This document shows, piece by piece, positions 33,530 to 45,350 of a stretch of 64,000 bases of DNA. The first letter of the stretch is position 1, and every line of letters begins with the position of its first letter. The position numbers and the translations under genes are program-made. Below the pieces are notes generated by a model that saw nothing but the letters and a program-made list of their open reading frames with translations, had not been told where the DNA came from and searched no databases. This DNA comes from Epiperipatus broadwayi (Eukaryota; Onychophora; Udeonychophora; Euonychophora; Peripatidae): the NCBI GenBank assembly GCA_028023455.1, contig JAQFVV010000055.1:5236030-5300029 (forward strand), in the 5' to 3' direction.

Positions 33530-33662
33530 GGTAATGATGGAATTATAATCGTTATCTTAAAAGAAGCAGGTGAAGAAATAAGACATTTTTTTGGCAAAGT
33601 TATATACCAAATGTCTAAATATTACTAGATGATTGGAAGAATGCAGTATTTATATTAATATT
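33530..33662 (+). pseudogene. RTE-like LINE, segment before RT motif 1 (left part)
   Basis: Encodes VILKEAGEEIRHFFGKVIYQ, MSKYY, then after a stop and shift DDWKNAVFILI. This is the linker directly ahead of the reverse transcriptase (LLKEAGE..; W.NA..ILI). The coding sequence stops here and resumes at 36283 with KKGNKED, the residues expected next. Confidence 0.8.
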
Positions 33663-36282
33663 GTAACGGTCAGAAAACATGTGATTCGTTAATAGTGCAG
33701 AATTCGGCCACCGCACAGAACTGCAGCACCATCTAGGTAGCGAAGCCACTCGTAGTACTAAGTTCGAACATAGTTTATCGGTTCCACAATACAATCTACG
33801 AAACAACGCATCTGATGTGACATTAGTAAACATTTCTTTAGGCACAATGGTCAGGGATGTTGCAAGAGATTCATGATTTTATTTTCGAGTTAGCCAATAA
33901 TAACACTAATATTAATTAAACACTTATATTTACAATATCGAGGAAATATTATATAGAATGGGTATCGAATAAATAAAACGTAACTGCAGACGTATAGTTT
34001 GAAATTATTTATTGAAACATTTTAATAATAAATCATTTACTAATAATATTTGTTAGTATTTAAATTGAGTAACGGAATTTTCCGATACAGTTATATATTC
34101 AAGAAATACATTTATTTATTTAGAAACATATATACGAAATCATTTTACCAATAATACTTTATATTTAAGACCTCAGTAGCGGTATTTTCCGATAACTGTT
34201 ATGTTTACAAAGAGAAATACATTTATTTGATGACGTAATCTAGCTACCTAAAATTCTTGAGCAAGTATTTCTAAGGCATGCCTTTAGGGATTTATACCTT
34301 TGCAATGCAAGAGTCTAAAGTAAGATTTATAAGAGTAGCAGTGGACATATATTTATTTAATTAAAGATATTTACTAATAACTAAGGGCAAACATTTATTT
34401 GAGAGTGAATTATGTCACTAATGTAGGAACGGAGTTATACATAGAATAATAAAGTTAATAAAAGAAACACGTGGTACATTTTAGAAAGTCGATATGGAAT
34501 GGCAGTATTGAAACTGCAAAGCCGTGAATGAGTTTATAAGAACGACGGGCTGGCGTTTGCCATCGGCCCAAAGAGGTAAGTTGTCGCATAAGCATAACCA
34601 GGGACAAGTGGTTTGTGCCACGATTGCCTGCTGGCTGCATGACTTTCATCAAGCCCTACGGGAGCATTTATTATGTCCGCTTGTGTAGGACGACTGGGGT
34701 TAATTTCAACCCTATAGAATCCGGAATATTCAAGGCTTATAATGGGTCATCGCATCTCTAAAACGTAACACATGTATAATGTACAGACGATTCTGTTAAG
34801 ATTTAAATATATTTTATAACTCGGCCCTACATTATCAACATTTATTAATGAACGTTTGTGACTCTCAAAGAAATGCAATTTTATGGAATTATTAATCAAG
34901 ATTTAATAAAATATAAAACAATATATAAACTGGGTGATTATTACAACTAATACGTCAGCCATTTGCTAAACAGTAGACCCTTGCATTACAATAAAGGAAA
35001 GCATTGAATGCGTGTCGATTTATATGAAAATATTAAATAGTTTATGGAGGTAAATATTAATGAAGATTTGACGCGCATCCACTGCTTCAATTAATCATAG
35101 ATTTATATTTAGAAAATTATAAGCATGCGATAATTATATAATAAAATGTAGATTTTAGAAATACACACCCAAGAAAGATAGAATTAGGCAGGCTAGATTA
35201 TTAAAGAAATTTACATATTAATTATTAAATGTATAGTATTACAAATGAGAATTTACAGTTTATAAATTATATAAAGAATGAATAAACTATAGCGGGATGT
35301 TAGTAGAGTACTCTAGAGAATTTGGATACAGGTAACTATTTTATGAGAAGTTTTCCGATTCAGTGATCAGTAGCAAATTGTTCATGATTCTAGCATTAGC
35401 AGTTCTTTACAGCATTTAGATGATTCATGTAATTTAACAGCAGCAGCTTTCAAATTATTTTAGGCAGCAGATCTTCGTGGTTGAATTTATGAAAGGCAAT
35501 GGAAGCTTTGGCATACGATAGGCCATCTCCGGACGCAGAATAGTCTGGGCGCTTTCTACTCGACCATATCGTGGCAGGTAAAATTAATTTAAGATCTTGG
35601 AGACTCTCACCTGATTGAGAGCACAGCTAAAGTTAAACTGAAAGTTTCTAGAAAGTCTAAAATTGCCTCCTTTCTTAGATCTTATCTTTTACATCTTTTA
35701 CATTTTTGTTAGTTTACTTTTGGATTCCAATTAATCTGCCCCGAGGATAATCAATGCATTTTTGTTAATTTTAATTATAGAGAAAGCTGCCTTTCTATTG
35801 TTTACATTTACATTTTACATTTTATAATTACATTTTAGGGAATTTTTTTTTTTAATTAATCTATTATCTCTCACCGGCCATTGCTTTTAAAATTTCAAAT
35901 ACAAAAGGGAACATATGATTAATTTTACTTTTAATTAAATATTACAATCTATTTCTAAAATTATTACTAAATGAAATTTAAACAAAGCAATAAATAACGG
36001 ATTTTACAATTCAAAATAAATAGTTAAAATTATATTTTTTTATATAACTAAAAGAAGAAATCTAAATTATATTATTTATCTTTATTTATTGCCTTAAATT
36101 TGATATCGAAATGTATGCGTGTTTATGGTGAATTCTACATATATCTATACATTTTTAATATTGCTACACACACAATTCGGTACCAAAAAGTTTAAATTTG
36201 GGTAAGATAGAGCGGTGAGTGAGAGACGATAGAAAAAAGGTGAAACTTAAGATTTGAATATGAATCTTACTGTTTCAATATT
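33657..36282. mobile_element. 2.6-kb insertion of unknown class with 6-bp TSD
   Basis: AATATT at 33657-33662 and 36277-36282 flanks an insert (33663-36276) that splits the LINE reading frame. The ends GTAACGGTCAGA and, on the other strand, GAAACAGTAAGA match at 9 of 12 positions. Its composition is distinctly less AT-rich than the surroundings in 33.66-33.86, 34.45-34.78 and 35.46-35.6 kb. It holds a diverged tandem duplication at about 34029-34235 (AGTAACGGAATTTTCCGATA versus AGTAGCGGTATTTTCCGATA). I find no transposase, integrase or reverse transcriptase and no pair of long terminal repeats. It could be a non-autonomous DNA transposon or a long solo LTR. Confidence 0.7.
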
Positions 36283-37560
36283 TTAAAAAGGTAACAAAGA
36301 AGATATTAGAAATTACAGACTTATCAATATTTTATCACTTCTATACAAAATTTTTACCAAAATAATTACAACTCGTCTACATCGAACTTTGAATTTCAAC
36401 CAATCAAAAGAACAAGCTGTTTTTAAAAGTGGTTTTAATATAGTGGATCATATTCAACTATTGAGAGAAGTTATAGAAAGGGCCAATGAATATGAGTTGT
36501 CATTATGTTTTGGATTTGTAGATTATAAAAAAGCATTTGATTCTATATGCATTTCTTCAATGGTTAAAGTATTGGATTATCAAGATGTAGACCCAGGATA
36601 TTATCATATTCTGAAGAATATTTTTAAAAATGCAATAGCAACAATAATATTACATAATGACACTAGGAAGATTAACATTGAGAAGGGTGTACAGCAGGGT
36701 GACTCCATATCTCCACAACTTTTTACAGCAGTTTTGCAAAGAAGTATTTTGTGAATTAAAATAGGAAGTTAAGGGAATAAAAACAGAGATTATTGAACTC
36801 ATCTAGATTTTCCAGATAATGTAGTTGCTTTTGCAAATAATGCTTTAAAGTTTCTGGAACTGTTGCAAGAGTTATCTGTTGAAAGTAAGAAAATGGAATT
36901 AAAGGTAAATGTTAAAACGATTGAAGTAATTATTCAGTGAATTTTCTCAAAACCAGAAAATAAAGATTGATAATGATAAGTTAGAAGAAGTTAAGAACTA
37001 CAAATATCTTGGTCAGATTATTACTACAGTTGGAAATATAATAGATGAAATCAATCATAGAATTCAACTTGGTTGAAGTGTTTTTGGTAGAAATAATGTA
37101 ATATTAAAAGGAAATATGCCTATGTGTTGAAAAGGAAGATTTTTAATAAATGTTTGTGTACCAGTTTTTACAAATTAATCTGAAACTTGGATACTTTGGA
37201 GAGACTTCAGATCCCCCAACAAAGTATGGAGAGATGTATTTTAGGAGTAACAAGAAGAGATAGAAAACAAAATACACGGGTGAGAGTACAAACCGGTGTT
37301 ACTGACATCATTGAAAGAATTGGGAGACAAATGGGGTTGGGCTGGACATATTATTAGAAGAGATGATAATAGATGGATAATTGAAATGTTAAATTAGATT
37401 CCAAGACATGACCTAAAAAAATACCATGTGAAATGGATGGATGAAATATCGAAATATGCTGGGATGATATGAAGAAGAGAGGTTAGGAATAGAAGATGGA
37501 TTGAACTTGGAGAGACCTTCATTCTGCAGTGGATCGATAATGTTTGAAAATAATGACCTA
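36283..37560 (+). pseudogene. RTE-like LINE: RT domain, C-terminus and 3' end (right part)
   Basis: Encodes KGNKEDIRNYRLINILS (RT motif), LNFNQSKEQAVFKSGFN, FVDYKKAFDSI (motif A with Asp), EKGVQQGDSISPQLF (motif B), FADN-like DNVVAFANN in place of YADD (motif C), then KNYKYLGQIITT, RNNVILKGNMPMC, WRDVF-like, GWAGHI relics and the 3' UTR ending in TTCATTCTGCAGTGGATCGA at about 37540. The 121-codon ORF at 36389-36754 is the longest open part. Several stops and frameshifts. With 33530-33662 this is the most complete RTE copy in the window, but it cannot encode an active protein. Confidence 0.88.
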
Positions 37561-37621
37561 TATGTGTGTGTTTAATATTTATGCATCTTTCGGACATGGC
37601 TCCATCAGTGGGACTCTTGGT

Positions 37622-37805
37622 CGTTTAGTGGTTTTTTTAGATATTAAACTACTAAATATCACATGATCACCATTTCTTATGCTTGCTCATAACTTATTAA
37701 TACAGGCCAAACTCCATACCATACAGTAGTGCACTGAGTGGCACTACTGAGTAGAATTTTGCCTGTTTTCTAGATATTAAACTACTAAGTGTATCAACTC
37801 ATCAT
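37622..37805. repeat. direct repeat pair around a short insert
   Basis: TTTTTTAGATATTAAACTAC (about 37636) recurs as TTTTCTAGATATTAAACTAC (about 37768). Part of the intervening sequence (CACATGATCACCATTTC) reappears, inverted, at about 44355-44375 beside a hAT element. Confidence 0.55.
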
Positions 37806-38985
37806 TTTTTGAATTTTTATTTTCTTCTTAATTTAGACAAAGAGAGATTAAAGTGAGTAATTTAAATAAACTCGATTAAGTAACTATATCGAATTGAAAT
37901 TATAATACATAATTATTATGGAGAAAGTTCTAGATAAGTACTCGCGCGCACATAAATTTTATTTATTTATAAAGCAAGTCATTGACTTATCAATATAATA
38001 TTAGACGAATAAAAAAAAGGTTTGGCTTATTTCTAAACAAACATATTGAATAAAACATTAGACTACGATTGCTATATATTACCCAAAGATAGCAAATTCT
38101 TATTTAAAAAATTTGAAGTAAATACTTCCTCTTTTTTACAAGCTACATTTCTTTCTACCTTTTTTTTTTTTTTTTTTAGCATTTTTGCGTCTCTTTTCTC
38201 TTACGTAATATTTGAACCAATAATATTTTAACATTTAAAAAAAAAAAGATTCGGGAATTGTTTTTTTTTTTTTTAATTTAATTTCTTTTAACTTTATTTT
38301 TCGGAGCAAATAGTAAATTCCCATGTGCACTTCTAAAAGAGAAACTTCCATTAGCGTAGGATTTTTTTTCCGTTTATCTCGACTATTAGGGCTGGTTTAA
38401 TTTAAGTTTTTCTGGGGGGGGGTACGACGACTTACAATTATAAATTTGGATAGATTCATTCTCTACAAATTCCCTTTAATCAACAGTCTTTACATGAACT
38501 ACTACTTTTTTTTAATGACATAGGACCCCTGCTTACTTAATGTCCACCCCCTCATCCTGATTTCAATAACTTAGTTTGAATTTGGATTTTTGTAATAAGC
38601 TATATATATATAATTTCCCCCCTCATTTCTCCATTATTTAGTATTTTTTTTCCATGGAAAGAATCACATAGCCACTTGAGGAGTTAATTAAACAAGCTCC
38701 AGTGTGAGTGTCTTGTCACTAATTTTCAATCAGCGTTTTTTTATTTTATTTATAAAAACGACTCACGTGATCCCATATTAACGTAAGTTTGTAATGGATT
38801 CATTCTGTCTATTAAACTTTTTAAAATTTCTTTGCCTGGATTAATTAAAAGTTTAACAAGATGTAGTGCAAATTACCATTCTCTTTTACAAATTGATCTC
38901 ATTAGCAACAATATTCACTTGCCAACTGTTACAATTTCAAGAAAAGAAGAACTAGAAAGATAAATAACAATGGTCGATTTTTGCA
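37806..38985. other. AT-rich DNA without recognisable gene
   Basis: Long T runs, a G run at about 38415-38422, and no coding match. Confidence 0.45.
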
Positions 38986-38989
38986 AAAT

Positions 38990-40075
38990 TTTATACAAGC
39001 CAATTTTTGAACCATAGATACGTTTAATATAGAACATGTTGGTCCATTATTCTATTAGTTGATTTTTGCAGCAATGTGACTTTTCAATTACTTCTGCAGC
39101 CAACTTTTCTTTCTGAAGGACTTTAATACTTTGTCTAATTGTTGATCTCCATTATATTCTTATACTCAGCCTTATCTTCCTAATGGGAAAAGTCAGTATT
39201 GCACTTTAGATCTATCTTTGAGATAATCTTTATCATATAAATGCACTCTGCCTCACCCATGAAGTTTACGTTCATGTTCATAATAAAGTACTTTTTTTTA
39301 GTATTATTTTTTTCAATTTTCATATCCAGTCCAACAAAGGTGTGATTTTACAATAGCAGACTCGATAGTGACACAGTTAGCAAGTTAAATAACATTACCA
39401 TTATATTTTTGGGATTTTTTTAGAGCATCTTCGGATGAATTTTTTTTTTTTACTATATTCATTGGTAGAGGGTCCAAGTCTCTTTCATACAATAAATTAG
39501 TTAATAACAGTTAATTTAATTCCAATACTTATGTTACGGAAGTGAAATATCCTATCTTTTAACTTGTTAAAGCTAAAAGCCAGAATAAATGTATTGATGT
39601 CTGGGCTGCACATCGACATCTAAGGCCACTTTTCTGTTTATAAAGCTACCAAGGTATTTAAATTGGTTCACATTTGCAAGTTAATAACCATCCAAACTAC
39701 TGCTAGCTTGTAAAGAACTTGAGTTTTTTTAACATTATTTTCTCAAAAACCAAATCTTTACAAGTTGCATTCGGTGAAATTAAATATATTCTGAAGATTG
39801 TTTTTTGAATTGGCAAATACTACATAGTCATCAACATAAGATGAATCCAGAAGTCATTTTTGTTTTTGCTTTTAGTCTATTCAAATTCTATAAAAATTTC
39901 ACCATCAAATCTATCTCATATTTTGATCTCTGATTCATGAAGCCGCTTACAAACAGTTCTGAAGACTGTCATAAAAATTGAAAATAAAGTTGAAGCTAAT
40001 ATGCATCATTGTTTGACACCAGTTTTTATTTCAAAAGCCTCAGATCATTCACTTATAGTCATAATGGTTTGTTCA
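38990..40075 (-). pseudogene. LINE: second half of RT domain and C-terminus
   Basis: Minus strand: SEAFEIKTGVKQ, then a C-L-A-TLFSIF block (GVKQGCVLAPTLF-like motif B), RFDGEIF, YVDDYVVFANSKNNLQ (motif C with Asp-Asp), FGF, NTLVAL-like YLGS relic, then ESAIVKSHLCWTGYE, KKVLYYEHERKLHG and IRQSIKVLQKEKL. This is the RT and C-terminal segment (RWTGHV.R..., KQ.LYGEL..G.R..G) of a common invertebrate LINE, different from the RTE copies. Interrupted by many stops. Its 5' part is missing. Confidence 0.8.
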
Positions 40076-40099
40076 TTCCATTATATAGAAGCTATACAA

Positions 40100-40240
40100 A
40101 TATACAATGTCTCGTCTTGCATTGGTGGTCAAGAGGTCAGCGCGATTGCCTTGCACTTGCAGGCAGTTGTCCGGGTTGCAGGTTTGGGTCTCGGCCAATG
40201 CTATGACACTTAAAATATATATATATATATACAATGTCTC
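40100..40240 (+). repeat. tRNA-derived SINE (family A) with 14-bp TSD and (TA)n tail
   Basis: The body 40114-40213 reads GTCTTGCATTGGTGGTCAAG, AGGTCAGCGCGATTGCC, then GTTGCAGGTTTGGGTCTCGG (B box) and CCAATGCTATGACACTT. The tail is (TA)n. atatacaatgtctc flanks it at 40100-40113 and 40227-40240. Confidence 0.88.
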
Positions 40241-40299
40241 AGTTCTCCCTCCAAGCTGCCTGCAACACCATCTCTGAATCATCAATACATATTACATAG

Positions 40300-40715
40300 T
40301 GACATCTTTTAATCATTTACCATAAGGCGCTAGTATGTCTAGATTATGAGTTACAATTTGAAATGTGACAGTATATCATAACCCACAATGGAACAATGTT
40401 CTAATAACATTAAATTTTGTTTTAAATTGGTCAAAACTGCTACCGGAACATTTGAAATGATTCACATTATAAGTCATAAATCACAAGAACATTTTCAAGT
40501 GGTTTGCAAGATTTTATAATGGCAGGTAAAGCATCGAAGGCGATCAGTGAAGATATGAAATAACTTGTCACATTTCATTTACCAGCTTATGTTCCAGATA
40601 TTTTAGCATGTTAATATTTTTGTCGATTATTTACTACATGACACATGCATTGATTTAGATATTGCCACTAGGGTAGCTTGGGGAGAGAAACAGTCACCTT
40701 TTCACTCGCACACAT
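40300..40715 (+). pseudogene. mariner (GVQW3-type) N-terminal remnant
   Basis: The ATG at 40388 gives MEQCSNNIKFCFKLVKTATG, then TFEMIH, then after shifts SRVF-like and KILYNGR relics at 40490-40530. A copy of the same element as 27010-27640, with a large internal deletion. GTCACCTTTTCACTCGCACAC at about 40695-40715 may be the terminal repeat. Confidence 0.7.
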
Positions 40716-41365
40716 ATAAATTTACTATTTTCATAAAGAAAACAGCTGATTAATTGTGTTAAGTGCCTTGATTAATATCAGTAGTATTGATTAATTGAAT
40801 CACATGTCTTGCTTAGAAAGGGTTTCTTTTTATCAGAATCAAAAATTGTTAGACCTTAATGATTCCCATTAGTCCTCAATTATATCAAGTCCTCCTGTTA
40901 ATTAACATGACTTAGACTATCATAGTCTTATCTTTTAATTAATTCTAATAAATAGAGATTTCAAAACAATAGCGATTTTTTTAATTGAATATAAACTTTT
41001 TTTTTTTTTAATTCAGAAAGTTATATTTTAATTTGAATAAAACACTTTCAACATTCAGTTTCATTATGCAAATTTTTTTTTCTAGATTTAATATGTTTCT
41101 ATATAAAACTTACAACATTTGTCACATAGCAAACAGTCAAAGATTATCCCTTTTTTTTTCTTTCCTTAATGTGAATGATTTCCTACAATTACAAATACAC
41201 ACAAAAAATTCAACCCCATATATGTAAATTTATGAATGCCAGACAAAAATGATCTTATATTGACAAAAAAATATTTTGATATATCAAGTCCTTGTGGACT
41301 TCTATTATGACAGATGTTACACGAGATGCTCATTTTGAAATTTACAGACATTTTCCTATTGTGAA
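40716..41365. other. AT-rich DNA without recognisable gene
   Basis: No coding match or repeat recognised. Confidence 0.45.
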
Positions 41366-41367
41366 AT

Positions 41368-41975
41368 TTTAATTAGAGGGGATTTGAACCCAGATTTTCA
41401 AGCTCTCTTCAATCATCCATTCCATCTTGTACAACTGAAACACATGACCACACATACATGAAAAAGATAAATGATCTCTAATAGTTGGTCCAGATCACCA
41501 TTTCTCAAATATATATATATAATCTACGCTCGGTTTATATTAAGATAGCAAATCTTCAAACTTTAATGGAAACGCTTCAGTATTCTCCATTTTCCAACTC
41601 TTCAGCCATCCATATCATGGAAAATCTCTGATGATAGCATGTTCAAAGCCCTTGTTTACCAATTTTTCCATCATCAGATTTTCAATGATGTGGATGGCTG
41701 AAAAGTTGGAAAAGATAAGATTGAAGCCTGTCTGTTAAAGTTTGAAGATTTGCTATCTTAATTATATAAATCAAGCACAGATTTTATATGTATATATATT
41801 TGAGAAATGATGATCCGGATCAACGGATGAGTGCTGCTTCAACACCAAATATGTATATCAGAGATCATTTATCTTTTTTTCTTGTATATGGTCATGTGGA
41901 TTAGTTGTATAAGATGGAGTGGATGATTGAAGGGAGCTTGAAAGCCTGGGTTCAAATCCCCTCTAATTACATCTA
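41368..41975. repeat. long foldback of two hammerhead-repeat units
   Basis: Palindrome of about 600 bp. The left arm starts AGAGGGGATTTGAACCCAGA and the right arm ends GGGTTCAAATCCCCTCT (B box GGTTCAAATCC at 41949-41959). Centre at about 41630-41660. The left arm lacks the ribozyme core (a clean deletion between GTTGGTCC and CTAATA on the minus strand). The right arm retains a mutated one. Confidence 0.8.
41810..41870 (+). ncRNA. hammerhead ribozyme copy, core mutated
   Basis: GATCCGGATCAA, CGGATGA (one core change), GTGCTGCTTCAACAC, CAAA instead of GAAA, TATGTATA, TCAGAGATCATTTATC. Should be inactive. Confidence 0.6.
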
Positions 41976-43495
41976 GCTTAAGTATATATACTATACTTGT
42001 ATTTAAATATTGTGAAATTTATATGTATGTTGTGTGGTGAGAAAAAATTAGCTATATGCAGAGGAAAGAAAAATCACCATTAAACGTGTATATAGTGGCT
42101 AATTTAAAAAAAAAGTGTCTAAAGTAGAAATATCAAATTACTGGGAAGAACAAACGGAAAACTACCTGAGCTCCTGTCAACTTGATTCCTGGATTGAACA
42201 TGTCAAACTGAATATGATTATAAATAAAAAAAAACCATTATGTTTTTTAAATGTTGTATTAATAGGTAATGAAGGTTAGAGTAGTGCATATTTGATAAAA
42301 GATTGATCGTCTATTGTTAGAAATGAAAGACAAAAGATTATATATTGCAAGATTCTGAAAACCAAAGTGGCAAGAGGGGAAATATAAGATTTTTTTAATT
42401 TTGAGATTGTATTGGGATCAGAAAGTGTTTGAATCAGTATTGTGTCAATGATAGATTGATGATGATTAGACTGAAAACTTGTAAAAAATATATATAATTA
42501 TTTTAAGTTTATATGTCAGTTAATAGATGCAATAAAGTTAAGATTGTGAAAAATTGAAAAGATGAAGTGAGAAATTGATTTAATGACATTGGTAGACTGG
42601 AACACAGTTGTAGAAAAAAAGTCAGAGATTATGGATTAAAAAAAGTATAGAAAGTTGAGTTTCTATATAAAAAGAAATAGAGAATATACAATGGCTTCGG
42701 GTGATAAAACAGGTTTCGTTTAGAATATGTATTGATTCAGAGTATATTTAGAAGCCTTCATATACATGTACATGAAAGGGTTTATATTTTTGGTATACAT
42801 ATGTCTTGAAATTGACATAAGTTCTGATTATAATTTAGTAATAGAATTAAGGTTATAATTGTAAAAAAATTGGAATTGAAGTTAGCAAGAAATAAAATAT
42901 CAATAAAGAAAAACAATGAATAGAAAAAAGAACAGCACACACAAAACTTATTGAAGAAATAGTGAAAGATAATCAAAATTACTTGAATAGTGAATATAGA
43001 ACTTGCTGTTAAAAGTGAATATTATTTCTGTTGGAGTAAAATAGTTTGTTTAGGAAAATTATGCTATTCAAGTTAGTAATTAGGTTGCTAGTAAAAATGG
43101 GAGATATGCGAAATGATAGACTAGAAATAAAATGGAAAATGGCTAAAATGAAGAAGAAAATAAAATAAGAAGAAAATGTATTGCTAGTATAACTGAAAAA
43201 AACCAAAACATAAATGATAATGTTATGGTTGAGATTAGTAAAATGTAGAGAATTGATATGTTTATAGTTGAATTGTCGAAACCTTGATTGAAAAATCTAA
43301 TTGATGTTTTTTTAAGTACCATTCATTGAATATCTGTTTTCTTTTGATTTTTCTGATTTCATTAGAGAAAAAGGCTGAATATGAAGAGGAATTCATCTTT
43401 ATGAATAACTTAGTCTAAGTTCACACTTTCACATGTTGATGAAAATTGAATTTAGGAAAAAGATAAGTGAACAAATTATATGACAGAAATTGTAA
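41976..43495 (+). pseudogene. possible decayed LINE fragment
   Basis: Around 42600-42680 the plus strand gives SCRKKVRDYGLKK, and 43000-43250 is rich in Lys/Glu/Ile with the feel of a LINE linker. The purine-rich plus strand and endless stops suggest an old LINE, but no diagnostic motif survives. Confidence 0.25.
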
Positions 43496-43499
43496 GAAG

Positions 43500-43745
43500 T
43501 AGTGCCATCCAGTGCAAGCCACAGTAATCAATAGATGCAAGAAGGTTTGTGCAAAAAATTCCTATCTAGTGCCTACTCATCCAATATCTTCAGATTAATT
43601 TCTAGTTTGTTGCTTTTATCAGTGAGGAGTTTTGGATTTGATAAGTACTGCATCTAGATCTTAGGATCTTATGCAACCTTCCAGCAGCCACATTTTATTT
43701 GGCATCAATTGATTGCTATGGGTTGCACTAGGTGGCCCTTCTATA
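43500..43745 (-). repeat. family D element with inverted ends
   Basis: The ends are inverted repeats: GCCATCCAGTGCAAGCCACA (43506) against TTGCACTAGGTGGC (43719-43735). The minus strand carries AGATCCTAAGATCTAG, CACTGATAAAAGCAAC, TAGAAATTAATCTG and TTGGATGAGTAGGCACTAG, homologous to 27155-27346. Confidence 0.65.
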
Positions 43746-43779
43746 TGAAGAGTTTGTCAATGTTTTAACAGCCTATGTA

Positions 43780-44352
43780 AGCATAGGCAGGACCAATAAG
43801 AGGGGGGAGAGACAGGATGGGTAGCTGCCCTGGGCCTTGCAATATTAGGGGTCTCAACTTGGCAACTCAATATGTTAAACAAAAATATAGAAGGCAAAGC
43901 GATGTCACACATTGTAGAATGGCCTTAATTTTACAGTTAAATTCCTCCAAAAAATATTTGAGAAAAACTTTTCCAAGCAGGCATACCATGAGTCAAAAAT
44001 ATAAGCCAGTTTAAGGATGAGGTGCCAATTTGCTGACTGCGACTGCAGCATTCGACGACTGGCAGAATTAAGAGTATCATCTCCCTGTCAGTCAGTTCTG
44101 TGATAACAGTATTTTACAATACTAACAGTGCTAGAGTGAATCTACCCTTTCCATATGCTATCTGGATCTGATACGCTTGCTCGTTTCTGCAACTCGTAAC
44201 TAACTGCTCCCAGATTCTTGTTTTCGGCCCTGTAAATTAAAACTCATTTCTTCTCTCTCTCGTTCCCCCACATTCTTATTTTAAATTTTGAAGGGCCTCT
44301 AATATTAGTTGCCCTGGGCCTTGCATTATCTCTGAAAGGCCTTGACCATAGG
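43780..44352. mobile_element. 557-bp hAT-type MITE with 8-bp TSD
   Basis: The element 43788-44344 begins CAGGACCAATAAGAG. Its other end, reversed, begins CAAGGCCTTTCAGAG. The flanks agcatagg (43780-43787) and accatagg (44345-44352) form an 8-bp duplication with one mismatch. A GCCCTGGGCCTTGCA block lies near both ends in the same orientation. No transposase. The 65-codon ORF at 43817-44014 covers the end and is not a protein family I know. Confidence 0.75.
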
Positions 44353-45234
44353 AAATGGTGATCATGTGGTGTTTAGTTTTTACAAATTAGTGTAGAGATG
44401 GAAAGAATGATTTAACCGAATGGTTGTTGTGAGTAGAAGAGATACAAAATGGATGGATACGGGTACAGATATATATTGTAGATGTTTATAAATAATATTG
44501 ATTCCTAGAAGAAATAAAATTTGTAAAGACAGTGATAATGACATATATGCAGATGATAGAATGGAATAAAAAGACTAATTTCAAAAAGAAAAATGTGATT
44601 AATTATGGAAGACTATAGGTGTCAAATTATAAATCTGGTATTTTTTTTAATATGATCAAAACTAGAATAAGGTCCTTTTTTTGACTTTAGTTTTTTAGCA
44701 TAATATACAAATATTTGAGCATTTTTTTTAAAATCAAAACTTGAATAATATATATATTACACTTATATAAATTGTATATACACATTTAAAAAAAAACGAC
44801 GACTCATTCATTATCTGTAAATTAATAAAACTGATTGTCATGAATCTGATAATTGTGTGTTTTAGTTTGTTCAAGCACTAGCTCTCACGAATGTTTTTAA
44901 AATAAAGTTCTGTGTTATAAACTGATTATGAAAATATTAAAGCTAGTAGCAATCATTTAATAAGAAAACATGAGAATTAAAAAAAAAAGCTCAATAATTG
45001 GTATGAATACTAAAGATGACAAAAGAGAGAAAGAAGTAATCTTTAAATAAGCTGATATGAAGTTTACACTGAAGAACAAGAAAGGAGGGATAGGGGTTAG
45101 TTTTGATATAAAAATAAATGTTTAATATAATAATTAAATGTATCGTAAATCTGTAGATATTAAAATTGATAGTAATTAATTAATATATGAATGGCAATAT
45201 TAATGTATATTCAGAGGAAAATATTAAATACTTC
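44353..45234. other. AT-rich DNA without recognisable gene
   Basis: Contains a few Lys/Asn-rich plus-strand stretches that may be old LINE debris. Nothing diagnostic. Confidence 0.35.
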
Positions 45235-45350
45235 CTTAGTGTATTTTTGGTGTTGAGCACCCTTGTCAAGGGTAATTAAGGTTGTATTTAATAAACTATT
45301 CAAGGTTTTCCCCAAATATATATTAGTAGTGCCTTTAATTTATTACATTC
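45235..45350 (+). repeat. dispersed repeat family F, copy 2
   Basis: Homologous to 11990-12115 (TTTGGTGTTGAGCACCC, AAGGTTGTATTTAATAAAC, GGTTTTCCCCAAATAT). Confidence 0.6.

Noticed and set aside
33663-36276. Full LTR retrotransposon
   Set aside because: No internal gag or pol and no pair of direct long terminal repeats. The 6-bp duplication and the ends do not settle the class.
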